Below are positions 16,652 through 26,079 of a DNA stretch of 64,000 nucleotides, piece by piece. Location: positions 1 through 64,000 of the forward strand of contig NZ_JQBX01000008.1 of the NCBI RefSeq assembly GCF_001437075.1. Direction: 5' to 3'. The stretch is from Pediococcus stilesii (GTDB lineage Bacteria > Bacillota > Bacilli > Lactobacillales > Lactobacillaceae). The number at the start of each line of letters is the position of its first letter. The first letter of the stretch is position 1. The notes beneath the pieces are model-generated. The model did not search any database. It had not been told where the DNA came from and saw nothing but the letters and a program-made list of their open reading frames with translations. A program made the translations under genes and the position numbers.

Positions 16652-17608
16652 ATGATTAGTATATTAAGCGTAGTTTTAAGTGCGGTGCTTACCTTGGTGG
16701 GCATGCCGCAATTTATTAGCTATTTTAGAAAAAGAAATGAAGGCCAAATGATTCGTGAAGAAGGACCCTCTTGGCATCAGAAAAAATCTGGAACGCCAAC
16801 GATGGGTGGACTGGTATTTATTTTGGCAAGCATCATTACCAGTTTGATTGTAGGATTTGCATTTCATGAGTTAGGAACGAACTTGTTAATGCTGTTGTTC
16901 GTGCTCCTTGAATTTGGACTGATTGGATGCTGGGACGATAGCATTAAACTTCTTAAGCGCCAAAATGAGGGTTTTAAAGCTTGGCAAAAATTATTGGGTC
17001 AAATTGTTGGTGGGTTAATCTTTTTTCTTGTCATTCAACAAACTGGTTTTTCCCTACAATTAGCAATTCCAGGACTAGGTGTCTGGCATCTAGGTCCTTG
17101 GTATGCATTGTTTATTATTTTTTGGCTAACTGGTTTTTCCAACGCGGTAAATCTTTCAGATGGACTAGATGGATTAGTTGCAGGTTTATCAACGATTGCA
17201 TTTGGTACTTATGTAATTATTGCTGCAAAGCAACAAAATTTGACAGTTATGATATTCTGCCTGGCAATCGTAGGATCGATGCTCGCTTTCTTGGTATTCA
17301 ATCATAAACCAGCAAAAGTATTTATGGGAGATATGGGTTCACTGGCACTTGGTGGAGCGCTGGCTGCAGTTTCAATTTTGTTGAATCAAGAACTATCTTT
17401 ACTTCTGGTCGGAATTGTTTTTGTTTTAGAAACCTTAAGTGTTATCTTACAAGTTGCGTCGTTTAAACTGACTGGACATCGAATCTTTAAAATGAGTCCT
17501 ATCCATCATCACTTTGAAATGCTTGGTTGGAGTGAATGGAAGGTTGATATTGTTTTCTGGATTGTAGGATTAATCGGTTCACTAATTACACTAATAACTG
17601 TCTTATAG
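16652..17608 (+). CDS. mraY: Phospho-MurNAc-pentapeptide transferase MraY
   Basis: Integral membrane enzyme (318 aa, about ten helices) that transfers phospho-MurNAc-pentapeptide to undecaprenyl phosphate, giving lipid I. The catalytic region [12 protein letters not shown] and the C-terminal [17 protein letters not shown] motif are intact. [13 protein letters not shown] is the conserved first cytoplasmic loop. GGGAGAG precedes the ATG. The order pbp2x-mraY-murD without murE is the normal lactobacillus arrangement. Confidence 0.97.
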   Translation: MISILSVVLSAVLTLVGMPQFISYFRKRNEGQMIREEGPSWHQKKSGTPTMGGLVFILASIITSLIVGFAFHELGTNLLMLLFVLLEFGLIGCWDDSIKLLKRQNEGFKAWQKLLGQIVGGLIFFLVIQQTGFSLQLAIPGLGVWHLGPWYALFIIFWLTGFSNAVNLSDGLDGLVAGLSTIAFGTYVIIAAKQQNLTVMIFCLAIVGSMLAFLVFNHKPAKVFMGDMGSLALGGALAAVSILLNQELSLLLVGIVFVLETLSVILQVASFKLTGHRIFKMSPIHHHFEMLGWSEWKVDIVFWIVGLIGSLITLITVL

Positions 17609-17619
17609 GAGATTTAGGG

Positions 17620-18996
17620 ATGAAAGATTTAACAGATTTTAAAAATAAAAATGTTTTAGTTTTGGGAATGGCAAAGAGCGGGGTAAGTGCCGCTCTTTTA
17701 TTGCGTAAACTGGGGGCAAATGTAACCATAAATGATTTGAAAGCAGAGCAACCGGAAGAATTGACTGGAAATCTTAAAAAACACCAGGTTAAAATGATTT
17801 TAGGTAGTCATCCAGAAGATATCTTAAGTGCTAATCAAATTAGTTTGATTGTTAAAAATCCAGGTATTCCGTATACTAATCCCGTCTTAGTCAATGCTAA
17901 AAAAAATCAAGTTAAAATTATCTCCGAACCAGAACTTGCTTACCTAGTTATGGATAGCGAATTAATTGGCGTAACAGGTAGTAATGGAAAAACAACGGTT
18001 ACCACATTGATTCAAATGATGTTAGACGGTGAACAAAAAGCGTATGCTGCAGGTAACATTGGAATTCCAGCAACTACCGTGGTTCAAAAAGCTTTAAAAG
18101 GGGACCGAGTGGTGATGGAGTTGTCGAGTTTTATGCTGGCAGGCATTGACCAATTGCATCCACACATTGCGGTCGTAAATAATATATTTTCAAACCATCT
18201 TGATTGGCATAAAACTCGTGAAAATTATGTAAACGATAAAATGAATATCACTAAAAACCAAACCGTAAATGATTATTTCGTTATTAATTGGGACAATCCT
18301 GAATGGCAGAATCTTGCAAAGAGAAGTAAAGCAACAGTTGTTCCCTTCTCACGAAAAGGTTTATCAAAAAAGGGTGCATATGAACAGGAAGGCGGCCTAT
18401 ATTTCCAGTCAGAATTAATTATGAAGGCAAAGGATATGGGAATTCCAGGAGAACAAAATATTGAAAATGCACTTGCAGCCATTGCCGTTGCAAAAATAGA
18501 AGGCGTTGATAGCGCACACATCAAACAAGTTCTTTCAACGTTTGGTGGGGTGAAACATCGCATTCAGTACGTCAAGAGTTTTAACGGGCGGCAATTCTAC
18601 AATGATTCGAAAGCAACGGACATTGAAGCAACCCAAGTTGCATTAAAAGCTTTTAATAAACCGTTAATTTTAATTGCAGGAGGGTTGGATCGTGGTGACG
18701 ACTATGATCGATTGATTCCTTATTTGCAGAGTTCTAATGTTAAGGAAATTATTGTCAACGGTCAGACTTCAGAAAAATTGAAAGTTATGGCACGTAAGGC
18801 TGAAATTCCAGTTATTAAAGAAAGTAGTCGCGTAGGTGAGTCCGTTAAAATTGCCTATGCGGATAGCGCAAAGGGGGATGTTATTTTACTCTCGCCTGCA
18901 GCAGCTAGTTGGGATCAATACAAAACTTTCGAAGACCGCGGTGATGAATTTATTGATGCGGTAAAAAAAATAAGTGAGGAGAATGGTCGATTATGA
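17620..18996 (+). CDS. murD: UDP-MurNAc-L-alanine--D-glutamate ligase MurD
   Basis: ATP-dependent Mur ligase (458 aa) adding D-glutamate to UDP-MurNAc-L-Ala. The N-terminal Rossmann fold begins [17 protein letters not shown]. The P-loop is [14 protein letters not shown]. The Mur ligase middle signature appears as [11 protein letters not shown], and the C-terminal domain as YNDSKATD and AGGLDRG. GGAG precedes ATG 17620, and the last 4 nt overlap murG. Confidence 0.97.
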   Translation: MKDLTDFKNKNVLVLGMAKSGVSAALLLRKLGANVTINDLKAEQPEELTGNLKKHQVKMILGSHPEDILSANQISLIVKNPGIPYTNPVLVNAKKNQVKIISEPELAYLVMDSELIGVTGSNGKTTVTTLIQMMLDGEQKAYAAGNIGIPATTVVQKALKGDRVVMELSSFMLAGIDQLHPHIAVVNNIFSNHLDWHKTRENYVNDKMNITKNQTVNDYFVINWDNPEWQNLAKRSKATVVPFSRKGLSKKGAYEQEGGLYFQSELIMKAKDMGIPGEQNIENALAAIAVAKIEGVDSAHIKQVLSTFGGVKHRIQYVKSFNGRQFYNDSKATDIEATQVALKAFNKPLILIAGGLDRGDDYDRLIPYLQSSNVKEIIVNGQTSEKLKVMARKAEIPVIKESSRVGESVKIAYADSAKGDVILLSPAAASWDQYKTFEDRGDEFIDAVKKISEENGRL

Positions 18997-20081
18997 GATT
19001 AATGGTTTCTGGAGGAGGAACGGGAGGACATATTTATCCAGCCCTAGCCTTGATTAAACAGGTTAAAGAAAATGAACCAAACTCGGAAATACTGTACATT
19101 GGGACTCAAAAGGGACTGGAAAGTAAGATTGTGCCAAATAGTGGTATCGATTTTAAAACGATCAATATCCAAGGCTTTAAACGGTCACTGTCTTTGGAAA
19201 ACTTTAAAACGATTGGATTATTTTTAAGCAGTGTTGTCAAAGCACGTAAAATGATTAGGGAGTTCAAACCGGACGTAGTTCTGGGTACGGGAGGATACGT
19301 TAGTGGTGCGGTAGTATTTGCTGCTAGTTTAATGGGAATTCCGACTGTAATTCATGAACAAAATAGCGTGGTAGGCGTTACTAACAAATTTTTAAGCAAA
19401 TTTGTTAAAAAAATTGCGATTTCATTCCAAGATGCTGCCAGTCAATTCCCATCACAAAAAGTTGTTTTAACGGGGAATCCGCGCGCAACGGAAGTTGTAA
19501 ATATTAAGCCAGAAAGTTTAGGACAATTCGGATTGGATAGTACCGTTCCGACTGTATTAATCTTTGGGGGCAGTCGTGGTGCCGAAAAAATTAATCGTGT
19601 AACAGTTGATTCATTGGAAGAACTAGTTAAGAAACCATATCAGACCTTATTTGTTACTGGAAGAGTCCACTTTGATCAAATTGCTAAAGAGATCGATGTC
19701 GAAAAGTTAAAATCTAAAGTGGCAATATTACCGTATATTTCAAACATGCCAGAAATTTTGGCAAATATCAGTGTGATAGTTGGACGAGCTGGTGCCACAA
19801 GTCTCGCTGAAATTACGGCATTGGGGATTCCGTCAATTCTAATTCCCAGTCCTTATGTAACGAATGATCATCAGACTAAAAATGCTAAAAGCTTGGTTGA
19901 AGATCATGCGGCAGAATTGATTACAGAAAATGAACTTACATCAGAAAAATTAATGCGTAGTTTGGATCAGCTGATGCTAGATGAAACGGCTAGAAAAGAA
20001 ATGGCGAACAATGCTAAACAATTGGGCCAACCGGATGCTGCTGAAAATCTATATAAGGTATTAGTGTCAGTTATAAAATAG
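18993..20081 (+). CDS. murG: UDP-GlcNAc transferase MurG
   Basis: Peripheral membrane glycosyltransferase (GT28, 362 aa) that converts lipid I to lipid II. The N-terminal glycine loop [45 protein letters not shown] and the C-terminal [23 protein letters not shown] are all conserved. The start overlaps the murD stop (ATGA), implying translational coupling. Confidence 0.97.
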   Translation: MRLMVSGGGTGGHIYPALALIKQVKENEPNSEILYIGTQKGLESKIVPNSGIDFKTINIQGFKRSLSLENFKTIGLFLSSVVKARKMIREFKPDVVLGTGGYVSGAVVFAASLMGIPTVIHEQNSVVGVTNKFLSKFVKKIAISFQDAASQFPSQKVVLTGNPRATEVVNIKPESLGQFGLDSTVPTVLIFGGSRGAEKINRVTVDSLEELVKKPYQTLFVTGRVHFDQIAKEIDVEKLKSKVAILPYISNMPEILANISVIVGRAGATSLAEITALGIPSILIPSPYVTNDHQTKNAKSLVEDHAAELITENELTSEKLMRSLDQLMLDETARKEMANNAKQLGQPDAAENLYKVLVSVIK

Positions 20082-20096
20082 TGTTGAGGATGTTGC

Positions 20097-21068
20097 ATGA
20101 AAAAGAAAAAAGATGAGGAACTAACCCCTTGGGCAAAATATCAACGAGATCATAAGAATCAAGGACGCTCCTCAAAAGGATCAAGTAAAAAAACACCCCG
20201 CTCTAAAAGACGTGCATCGGTGAAGAGTGGTGTATCTTTTAAAATAAACAAGAAAAAGAGCGTGGTATTTGGCGCAGTTTTGGTTCTGATGCTTTTGATT
20301 GGTGTCTATTTCTTTTCACCGATAAGTCAAGTTCGTAGCATAAAAATTTCGGGGAACAAACGAACTTCAACAAGTGAAATTAGCAAAAACCTTACTTTGA
20401 AAAAAGGTGATTCAATATTTGCTTCGATGTTTAAAAAAGGATCGTATGAAAATCAACTTTTAAAAAAAGATTCAGATTTAAAAAATGTCACCATTGATGT
20501 TTCTTTGGCTGGTAGAGCGAACGTTCAAATATCTGAAAATGCGATAATGGGGTATGTGATCAGGAATAAAATGTACTATACCGTTCGTCAAGATGGCACC
20601 GTTGTTAAAAAGGATTCAAAACAGCCAACGGGAAACTATCCTATTTTTAGGGGATTTAAAAATGACGGAACTCTAAAGAAATTTTTAAAAGAATATGCAC
20701 AAATGCCAAACGAAGTTCAAAACGGTGTGGCTGAAGTTACACTTTCACCAACCAAAAATATCAAGAATCGAATTCACTTTTTTATGAATGATGGGAATCA
20801 GGTATATGCGGTAATAAACTCCTTTGCAAAAAAAATGAAGTATTACCCTGAAATTTCTGCCAGTATGAAGAAAAAAGGGATTATTGATTTACAGGTTGGC
20901 GCGTATTCAAGGCCGTACGGTTGGACGGATGAATATAAGGAATCTCGTCAATCAAGTGAAGCAGAATCAAGTTACGCTGAACAGCAAAAGGCGGCAACTA
21001 AAAAAAGCGCAAACATGTCTTCGTCAGAAACAAATTCATCGACGAATGATTCAGATAGTGTAGAATAA
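20097..21068 (+). CDS. divIB: Cell division protein DivIB/FtsQ
   Basis: Bitopic divisome protein (323 aa) with a long, highly basic cytoplasmic head (1-55). One membrane helix follows (about 57-78, VVFGAVLVLMLLIGVYFF), then a POTRA domain starting SQVRSIKISGNKRTS. The beta domain follows, and then a low-complexity Ser/Ala/Asn-rich tail (about 285-323). It works with FtsL and DivIC at the septum. The position between murG and ftsA agrees. Confidence 0.92.
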   Translation: MKKKKDEELTPWAKYQRDHKNQGRSSKGSSKKTPRSKRRASVKSGVSFKINKKKSVVFGAVLVLMLLIGVYFFSPISQVRSIKISGNKRTSTSEISKNLTLKKGDSIFASMFKKGSYENQLLKKDSDLKNVTIDVSLAGRANVQISENAIMGYVIRNKMYYTVRQDGTVVKKDSKQPTGNYPIFRGFKNDGTLKKFLKEYAQMPNEVQNGVAEVTLSPTKNIKNRIHFFMNDGNQVYAVINSFAKKMKYYPEISASMKKKGIIDLQVGAYSRPYGWTDEYKESRQSSEAESSYAEQQKAATKKSANMSSSETNSSTNDSDSVE

Positions 21069-21201
21069 GTTACAAAAGAAATTAAGCTTGTAAAATAGTA
21101 TAATTCTGCGTTTCGAATCAATAAAGTTTATGGTAAACTGATTAATATATGTGATAAATATATAAAATGAAACGGTTAAACGACTAGGAGGTTCCTTTAT
21201 T

Positions 21202-22563
21202 ATGGATAATTCAGGAATTTACGTTGGACTGGATATTGGAACCACCTCAATAAAAGTTATTGTTGCTGAATATGTCAAAGGACAAATGAACGTTATTGGT
21301 GTGGGAAGAGAGCCCTCAGATGGGGTAAATCGTGGTGTTATCGTGGATATCGATAAAGCTGCTTTTGCGATTAAGAGGGCTGTTGAATCAGCGGAACGAA
21401 AAGCAAATATTCAAATCCATGACGTAGTAGCTGGAATTCCAGCTAATTTGTTAAGAATTGAGCCTGTAAGAGGTATGGTGGCTATTTCTGATAGCTCTCG
21501 GGAAATAGGAAATCAAGACGTAATTGATGTGTCTAATGCGGCTTCTGTACATAATCTTCCTCCAGAACAGGAAGTTGTAGATGTTTTACCTGATGAATTT
21601 ATTGTAGATGGTTTTGATGGTATAAAAGATCCGCGTGGAATGGTTGGAGTTCGTCTTGAGATGAATGGTGGATTAATTACCGGGCCTAAAACAATTATCC
21701 ACAATTTAAAGAGCGCAATTCGACTTGCTGGTTTAAATTTAGTTGATATAATTGTGAACTCGTTAGCTTTAGGTAAGACGATTTTAAATGATGGAGAACA
21801 AGATTTTGGGACAATCACCCTTGATCTAGGTGCTGGACAATCAACAGTTGCTGTTATTCATGACCATCACTTGAAGTACACGTTTGTTGAGCAAGAGGGC
21901 GGACAGTTTGTAACAAAGGACATTTCGGTTGTGTTGAACACGTCCTTAGAGAACGCTGAGCAAATCAAACAACAGTACGGTTACGCGGTAGCAGACCAGG
22001 CGGGTAGCGATTCATTTCCAGTTAACGTGGTCGGTCAAAATGAACCTACGGCAGTCACTGAAGAATATTTAAGTGAGATTATTGAAGCTCGGATGGAGCA
22101 AATTCTTACTAATATTAAGAAACAGCTAGAAAAGGCCGGTGCATTAGACATGCCTGGTGGAATCGTGATAACCGGTGGAGGAGCTGCATTACCGGGAATC
22201 GAAACCTTAGTTGAGAGAATTTTTGAAACCAATGCTAAACTATATGTTCCAGATCAAATGGGACTGAGACATCCAGCTTTTGCACAGGTATTAGCTATTT
22301 TAAATTATGAAGGACGGATGAGTGATGTTGAAATTTTAGCAAAAAATGCTATGGTTTCAAGTGAAAGAACGGTTGCCGAAACGCCACAAGATAATGTGGT
22401 AGTTGATGAAAAGCCTAAATTTAAACGTCCTCAAACAACGGAACGCCGTTCAGAAAACCAACAAGATCGGCCTAAGCCAAAAAACAACAGTAATCCATCG
22501 GATAAAGCAACTTCAAATCGCTTCGATGGTATCAAAAAGTGGTTTAGCGATTTCTTTGACTAA
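21202..22563 (+). CDS. ftsA: Cell division protein FtsA
   Basis: Actin-like ATPase (453 aa) that tethers FtsZ to the membrane. The phosphate-1 motif YVGLDIGTTSIKVIVAE, phosphate-2 LDLGAGQSTVAVI and adenosine motif GIVITGGGAALPGI are clear. A hydrophilic linker follows (about 385-435), and the C-terminus FDGIKKWFSDFFD is the amphipathic membrane-targeting helix. AGGAGG precedes ATG 21202. The 130-bp gap upstream is AT-rich with TATAAT near 21100 but no convincing -35, so an internal promoter is possible but unproven. Confidence 0.96.
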   Translation: MDNSGIYVGLDIGTTSIKVIVAEYVKGQMNVIGVGREPSDGVNRGVIVDIDKAAFAIKRAVESAERKANIQIHDVVAGIPANLLRIEPVRGMVAISDSSREIGNQDVIDVSNAASVHNLPPEQEVVDVLPDEFIVDGFDGIKDPRGMVGVRLEMNGGLITGPKTIIHNLKSAIRLAGLNLVDIIVNSLALGKTILNDGEQDFGTITLDLGAGQSTVAVIHDHHLKYTFVEQEGGQFVTKDISVVLNTSLENAEQIKQQYGYAVADQAGSDSFPVNVVGQNEPTAVTEEYLSEIIEARMEQILTNIKKQLEKAGALDMPGGIVITGGGAALPGIETLVERIFETNAKLYVPDQMGLRHPAFAQVLAILNYEGRMSDVEILAKNAMVSSERTVAETPQDNVVVDEKPKFKRPQTTERRSENQQDRPKPKNNSNPSDKATSNRFDGIKKWFSDFFD

Positions 22564-22584
22564 CTAATCGATGGAGGAATTAAC

Positions 22585-23922
22585 ATGGAATTTACAATGG
22601 ATGAAAGTAAAAGTACAGGCGCGAACATCAAAGTAATTGGTGTTGGTGGTGGTGGTGGGAACGCCGTTAACCGTATGATTGCTGAAGGAGTTAAGGGAGT
22701 TCAGTTTATTGTGGCCAACACAGATGTTCAAGCACTTCAAGCATCAAACGCTGATGTTAAAATTCAATTGGGACCTAAACTAACTAAAGGATTGGGCGCA
22801 GGTTCGACTCCTGAAGTTGGTGGCAAAGCTGCTGAAGAAAGTCAGCAAACAATTGCTTCTGCTCTTGAAGGCGCGGATATGATTTTCGTTACAGCCGGAA
22901 TGGGTGGCGGAACCGGAACAGGCGCTGCACCAATGGTTGCTAAAATCGCTAAGGAGCAAGGTGCTTTGACGGTTGGAGTAGTAACACGCCCATTCACATT
23001 TGAAGGACCAAAACGTGCTCGATTTGCGGCTGAAGGTGTTGCAAATCTTAAGGAACATGTTGATACGCTTATTATCATTGCTAATAACCGCTTACTTGAC
23101 TTGGTTGATAAGAAAACACCAATGATGGAAGCTTTTAATGAAGCCGATAATGTATTGCGTCAAGGTGTTCAAGGTATTTCTGATTTAATTACATCGCCTG
23201 GATACGTTAACTTGGATTTTGCTGATGTAAAAACTGTTATGCAAAATCAAGGTTCCGCTCTGATGGGAATCGGTTCAGCTAGTGGTGAGAATAGAACTGA
23301 AGAAGCAACAAAGAAGGCTATTTCGTCACCATTGTTGGAAACATCAATTGATGGTGCAGAACAAGTATTGCTTAATATTACTGGTGGCCCAGATCTTTCG
23401 CTATTTGAAGCTCAGGCCGCATCACAAATCGTTACGGATGCTGCTAATGATGATGTTAATATTATTTTTGGGACATCAATTGATAATGATTTGCAAGACG
23501 GTGTTCGAGTAACAGTTATCGCAACCGGAATCGACAAAAAAGCAGGTAGAGCGTCTTTACACCGTCAACCAGCACGCACCTCTTTTGAGAATCCAAGTAG
23601 TTCCGCTAGCAATGCGACTACTACGAACGGAATTTCAGACAACTCTGAAATTCGCGGGGCTGGTTCAACTGATGGCTTAAATTCAAATACAAATCAAAAT
23701 AATAATCAAACGACACAGGCTGCCAATGATCCATTTGGTGATTGGCAACTGCGTCAATCAGGTTCAGGTACGTCAAATGGCGTTCGTCCATCATCGGCTA
23801 GTGAAGGTGATTTTAAAAATGTTGAAAAGAAAGAATTCAATGCTTTTAATGACAATAATAACACTAGCTCAGATGATGAATCGTTGGACACGCCACCATT
23901 CTTTAAACGGCGTGGTAGATAA
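22585..23922 (+). CDS. ftsZ: Cell division GTPase FtsZ
   Basis: Tubulin homologue (445 aa) that forms the Z-ring. GTP-binding glycine loop GGGTGTG is at residues 107-113, the N-terminal [11 protein letters not shown] and the T7 loop region [11 protein letters not shown] are conserved. The spacer after about residue 325 is rich in Asn, Ser, Thr and Gln (a disordered linker). The protein ends with [11 protein letters not shown], the conserved tail that docks FtsA and other partners. GGAGG precedes ATG 22585. Confidence 0.97.
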   Translation: MEFTMDESKSTGANIKVIGVGGGGGNAVNRMIAEGVKGVQFIVANTDVQALQASNADVKIQLGPKLTKGLGAGSTPEVGGKAAEESQQTIASALEGADMIFVTAGMGGGTGTGAAPMVAKIAKEQGALTVGVVTRPFTFEGPKRARFAAEGVANLKEHVDTLIIIANNRLLDLVDKKTPMMEAFNEADNVLRQGVQGISDLITSPGYVNLDFADVKTVMQNQGSALMGIGSASGENRTEEATKKAISSPLLETSIDGAEQVLLNITGGPDLSLFEAQAASQIVTDAANDDVNIIFGTSIDNDLQDGVRVTVIATGIDKKAGRASLHRQPARTSFENPSSSASNATTTNGISDNSEIRGAGSTDGLNSNTNQNNNQTTQAANDPFGDWQLRQSGSGTSNGVRPSSASEGDFKNVEKKEFNAFNDNNNTSSDDESLDTPPFFKRRGR

Positions 23923-23940
23923 TATATAATACAAAATAAA

Positions 23941-23972
23941 GGGTTTGGGCGAAGCTCAAACCCATTTATTTA
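23941..23972 (+). terminator. Hairpin terminator behind ftsZ
   Basis: GGGTTTGGGC (23941-23950) pairs with GCTCAAACCC (23954-23963), with a GAA loop and one G-T pair. ATTTATTTAATT follows. The T run is interrupted, so partial readthrough into ylmG is likely. Confidence 0.75.
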
Positions 23973-24007
23973 ATTAAGACAAAAAATTAAAATGGGTGAT
24001 AGACATA

Positions 24008-24289
24008 ATGATTACAATGATTTTTCAATTATTACATTGGGCCATTCAGCTCTATATGTTGGGAATCTTCATATGGGTTTTGATGTCATGGTTACCAGGA
24101 GCCTATCAATCAGCCTTTGGTAGATGGCTCACTAAAATTTGCCAGCCGTACATGAGTTGGTTTAGATTTATTCCACCGATTATGGGAATTGATTTTTCAC
24201 CAATTCTTGCCTTGCTAGTATTAGAATTATGTGCGAATGGTTTAACTTATATTGAAGCATTATTGCTTGGTGGAGTTATTTATGGATAA
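24008..24289 (+). CDS. ylmG: YggT family membrane protein YlmG
   Basis: A 93-aa protein with two membrane helices (about 5-28 and 62-85) and the YggT family motif SWLPGAYQSAFGRWLTKICQPYMSWFRFIPPIMGIDFSPILALLVL. It lies between ftsZ and ylmH, as in other Firmicutes, and is linked to division and membrane-lipid organisation. ATG 24008 is preferred, since GGGTGAT lies 7 nt before it; GTG 23996 would be within that SD. The usual sepF gene between ftsZ and ylmG is absent. Confidence 0.9.
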   Translation: MITMIFQLLHWAIQLYMLGIFIWVLMSWLPGAYQSAFGRWLTKICQPYMSWFRFIPPIMGIDFSPILALLVLELCANGLTYIEALLLGGVIYG

Positions 24290-25067
24290 TCAAATTGCAC
24301 AACATTTTAGAAAAGAAGAACAGGAGCAGATTGAAAATTTTTCGTCGTTAATTCAAGAAGCTTTGGACCAAAATCGTTCAATTTTAACTAACTTTCTAAA
24401 TCCACGGGAACAGTATATTTTACAGACGCTGGTCAATCGAGATTCAGATTTAAAGTTAGGTCTCTTTGGTGGTTTTTCAGGAGCAGAGAATCAGCGAGCT
24501 TTAATTTATCCTAGTTATTTTAGCCCAGAAGAAGATGACTATCTTGTTCAAGTTTTTGAAATTGAATATCCGATTAATTTTGCAGAATTAGAGCACCGAC
24601 AAATACTTGGTACAATGGCTAATTCTGGTGTTCAGCGAAACACATTTGGTGATATTGTTCATAATGAAGGAAGATGGCAAGTTGCCGTAAATGCTGAGTT
24701 GGCAGACTTTTTTCAAAATGAAATTGATCGAATTGGAAAAATTAAAGTTAAAATGATTCCAGTTGTAGCGGACGATTTGCTCAGAATTGAAAGCGACTGG
24801 GAGACCATTAATACCACCATCGCGTCTTTACGTTTGGATCTTCTTATCAGTACCGGCTTTTCAATATCCAGGCACCGGGCGAAAGAGTTAATTGAAGGTC
24901 GGCGAGTGCAACTCAATTGGATGCTAGTTGAAAAATCAGATACGATAATTGCCTTAAATGATGTTATTTCTGTTCGAAAATATGGTAGGATAAAACTTGT
25001 TGATATCCTTGGAACAACAAAAAAAGACAAGTTGAGGATCCAACTGAATTTAATTAAAACTAGATAG
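24282..25067 (+). CDS. ylmH: S4-domain RNA-binding protein YlmH
   Basis: A 261-aa protein with a YlmH-type N-terminal region (QHFRKEEQEQIENFSSLIQEAL, then FGGFSGAENQRALIYPSYF) and a C-terminal S4 domain (about 180-250; LRLDLLISTGFSISRHRAKELIEGRRVQLNW). YlmH binds stalled or peptidyl-tRNA-obstructed large ribosomal subunits in ribosome rescue. It is a fixed member of the region between ylmG and divIVA. ATG 24282 follows GGTGGAG and overlaps ylmG by 8 nt. Confidence 0.92.
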   Translation: MDNQIAQHFRKEEQEQIENFSSLIQEALDQNRSILTNFLNPREQYILQTLVNRDSDLKLGLFGGFSGAENQRALIYPSYFSPEEDDYLVQVFEIEYPINFAELEHRQILGTMANSGVQRNTFGDIVHNEGRWQVAVNAELADFFQNEIDRIGKIKVKMIPVVADDLLRIESDWETINTTIASLRLDLLISTGFSISRHRAKELIEGRRVQLNWMLVEKSDTIIALNDVISVRKYGRIKLVDILGTTKKDKLRIQLNLIKTR

Positions 25068-25088
25068 TGATTTACGGGGGTTTTATTA

Positions 25089-25820
25089 ATGGCGATCGAA
25101 CCACAAGATATACAACAAAAACAATTTTCAAATAAAATGCGTGGATACAATCCAGTCGAAGTTGATGAATTTCTGGACGATGTGGCTTTTGAACAACGTC
25201 GTCTTCAAGATGAGATCGATTCATTGCGTCAACAATTAACAGAAGCAAAAAGTCGAGCAGATTACTTTGATGAAATGAAGGAATCACTTAATAAATCCAT
25301 CATGGTGGCTCAAGATGCGGCGGATAAAGTTAAAATTAGTTCCAAACGTGAAGCCGAATTCACTGCCAAAGAGGCCCAAAAGGAAGCTGAAGTAGTAGTC
25401 AAAGATGCGCATCGAAAAGCAGACGGATACATTGGTGAAGCAGCTGGTAAAGCACAGAAAGTTGTTATTGCAACCGATGACTTAAAGAAACAGGCGCGAA
25501 GTTTCCGTCAAAAATTGGAAGTTTTATTAGAATCGCAACTACAAATGATCAAGGGGCGCGATTGGGATAATTTATTGAGTTCAGATGAATTACTAACGAT
25601 TGGCGAAATTAAGGAAGCAATGCGTAACAGTGGTGCACTTGACAATCTTCCAGAAGACAGTGTACACTCAGAACAAGTTACCGAAGTGTCGCCAGATACA
25701 CCCGCCGTTGAGCCTGAAAATCAGGATGAATTAAAGACAGTAGTGGTGTTCCCTGAAGATTACGATAATGAAAATGGTAATCCAACTAGCGAAGGATTCC
25801 ATGTTGAACCAAAAAAATAA
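25089..25820 (+). CDS. divIVA: Cell pole/division-site protein DivIVA
   Basis: Coiled-coil scaffold protein (243 aa) that senses negative membrane curvature. The N-terminal lipid-binding domain (IEPQDIQQKQFSNKMRGYNPVEVDEFLDDV) is textbook. Two coiled-coil segments (about 30-70 and 90-160) follow, then an acidic, proline-rich tail (about 190-243). The leader of ileS begins right behind it. Confidence 0.95.
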   Translation: MAIEPQDIQQKQFSNKMRGYNPVEVDEFLDDVAFEQRRLQDEIDSLRQQLTEAKSRADYFDEMKESLNKSIMVAQDAADKVKISSKREAEFTAKEAQKEAEVVVKDAHRKADGYIGEAAGKAQKVVIATDDLKKQARSFRQKLEVLLESQLQMIKGRDWDNLLSSDELLTIGEIKEAMRNSGALDNLPEDSVHSEQVTEVSPDTPAVEPENQDELKTVVVFPEDYDNENGNPTSEGFHVEPKK

Positions 25821-25859
25821 AACGATAAAAAAGAATGGCTTATAATTAAAAAACATTTT

Positions 25860-26050
25860 AGCGAGTTGATAATGGTGAAAGATCAACATGTTAGGTTATG
25901 GGCTCTATCACTTTTGAGTGTTGAACTGAACGATAGTAAGTTCAAACGATTGGCAATCGTTATCTGCTACAATGAGGAGGGCTTTTTTATTGGCCCTTAA
26001 ATTTGGGTGGTATCACGAAGACTTCGTCCCTTTGGGGATGGAGTCTTTTT
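25860..26050 (+). promoter_or_regulatory. T-box riboswitch leader of ileS
   Basis: The T-box sequence AAATTTGGGTGGTATCACG (25999-26017) is followed at once by an 11-bp terminator stem (26020-26030 with 26035-26045) and a T run. Upstream, 25865-25990 is rich in hairpins, including a perfect 7-bp AACGATT/AATCGTT. The leader should sense uncharged tRNA-Ile and read through into ileS. An ATC triplet at 25907-25909, followed by A, is a tentative specifier. A TATAAT lies at 25841-25846, but its -35 is poor. Confidence 0.93.
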
Positions 26051-26079
26051 ATTTTAGATTCAGAAAGCGAGTGATTTTA

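Noticed and set aside
16981-17307. A 108-codon frame inside mraY on the same strand
   Set aside because: It has no SD and lies in the highly conserved core of mraY.
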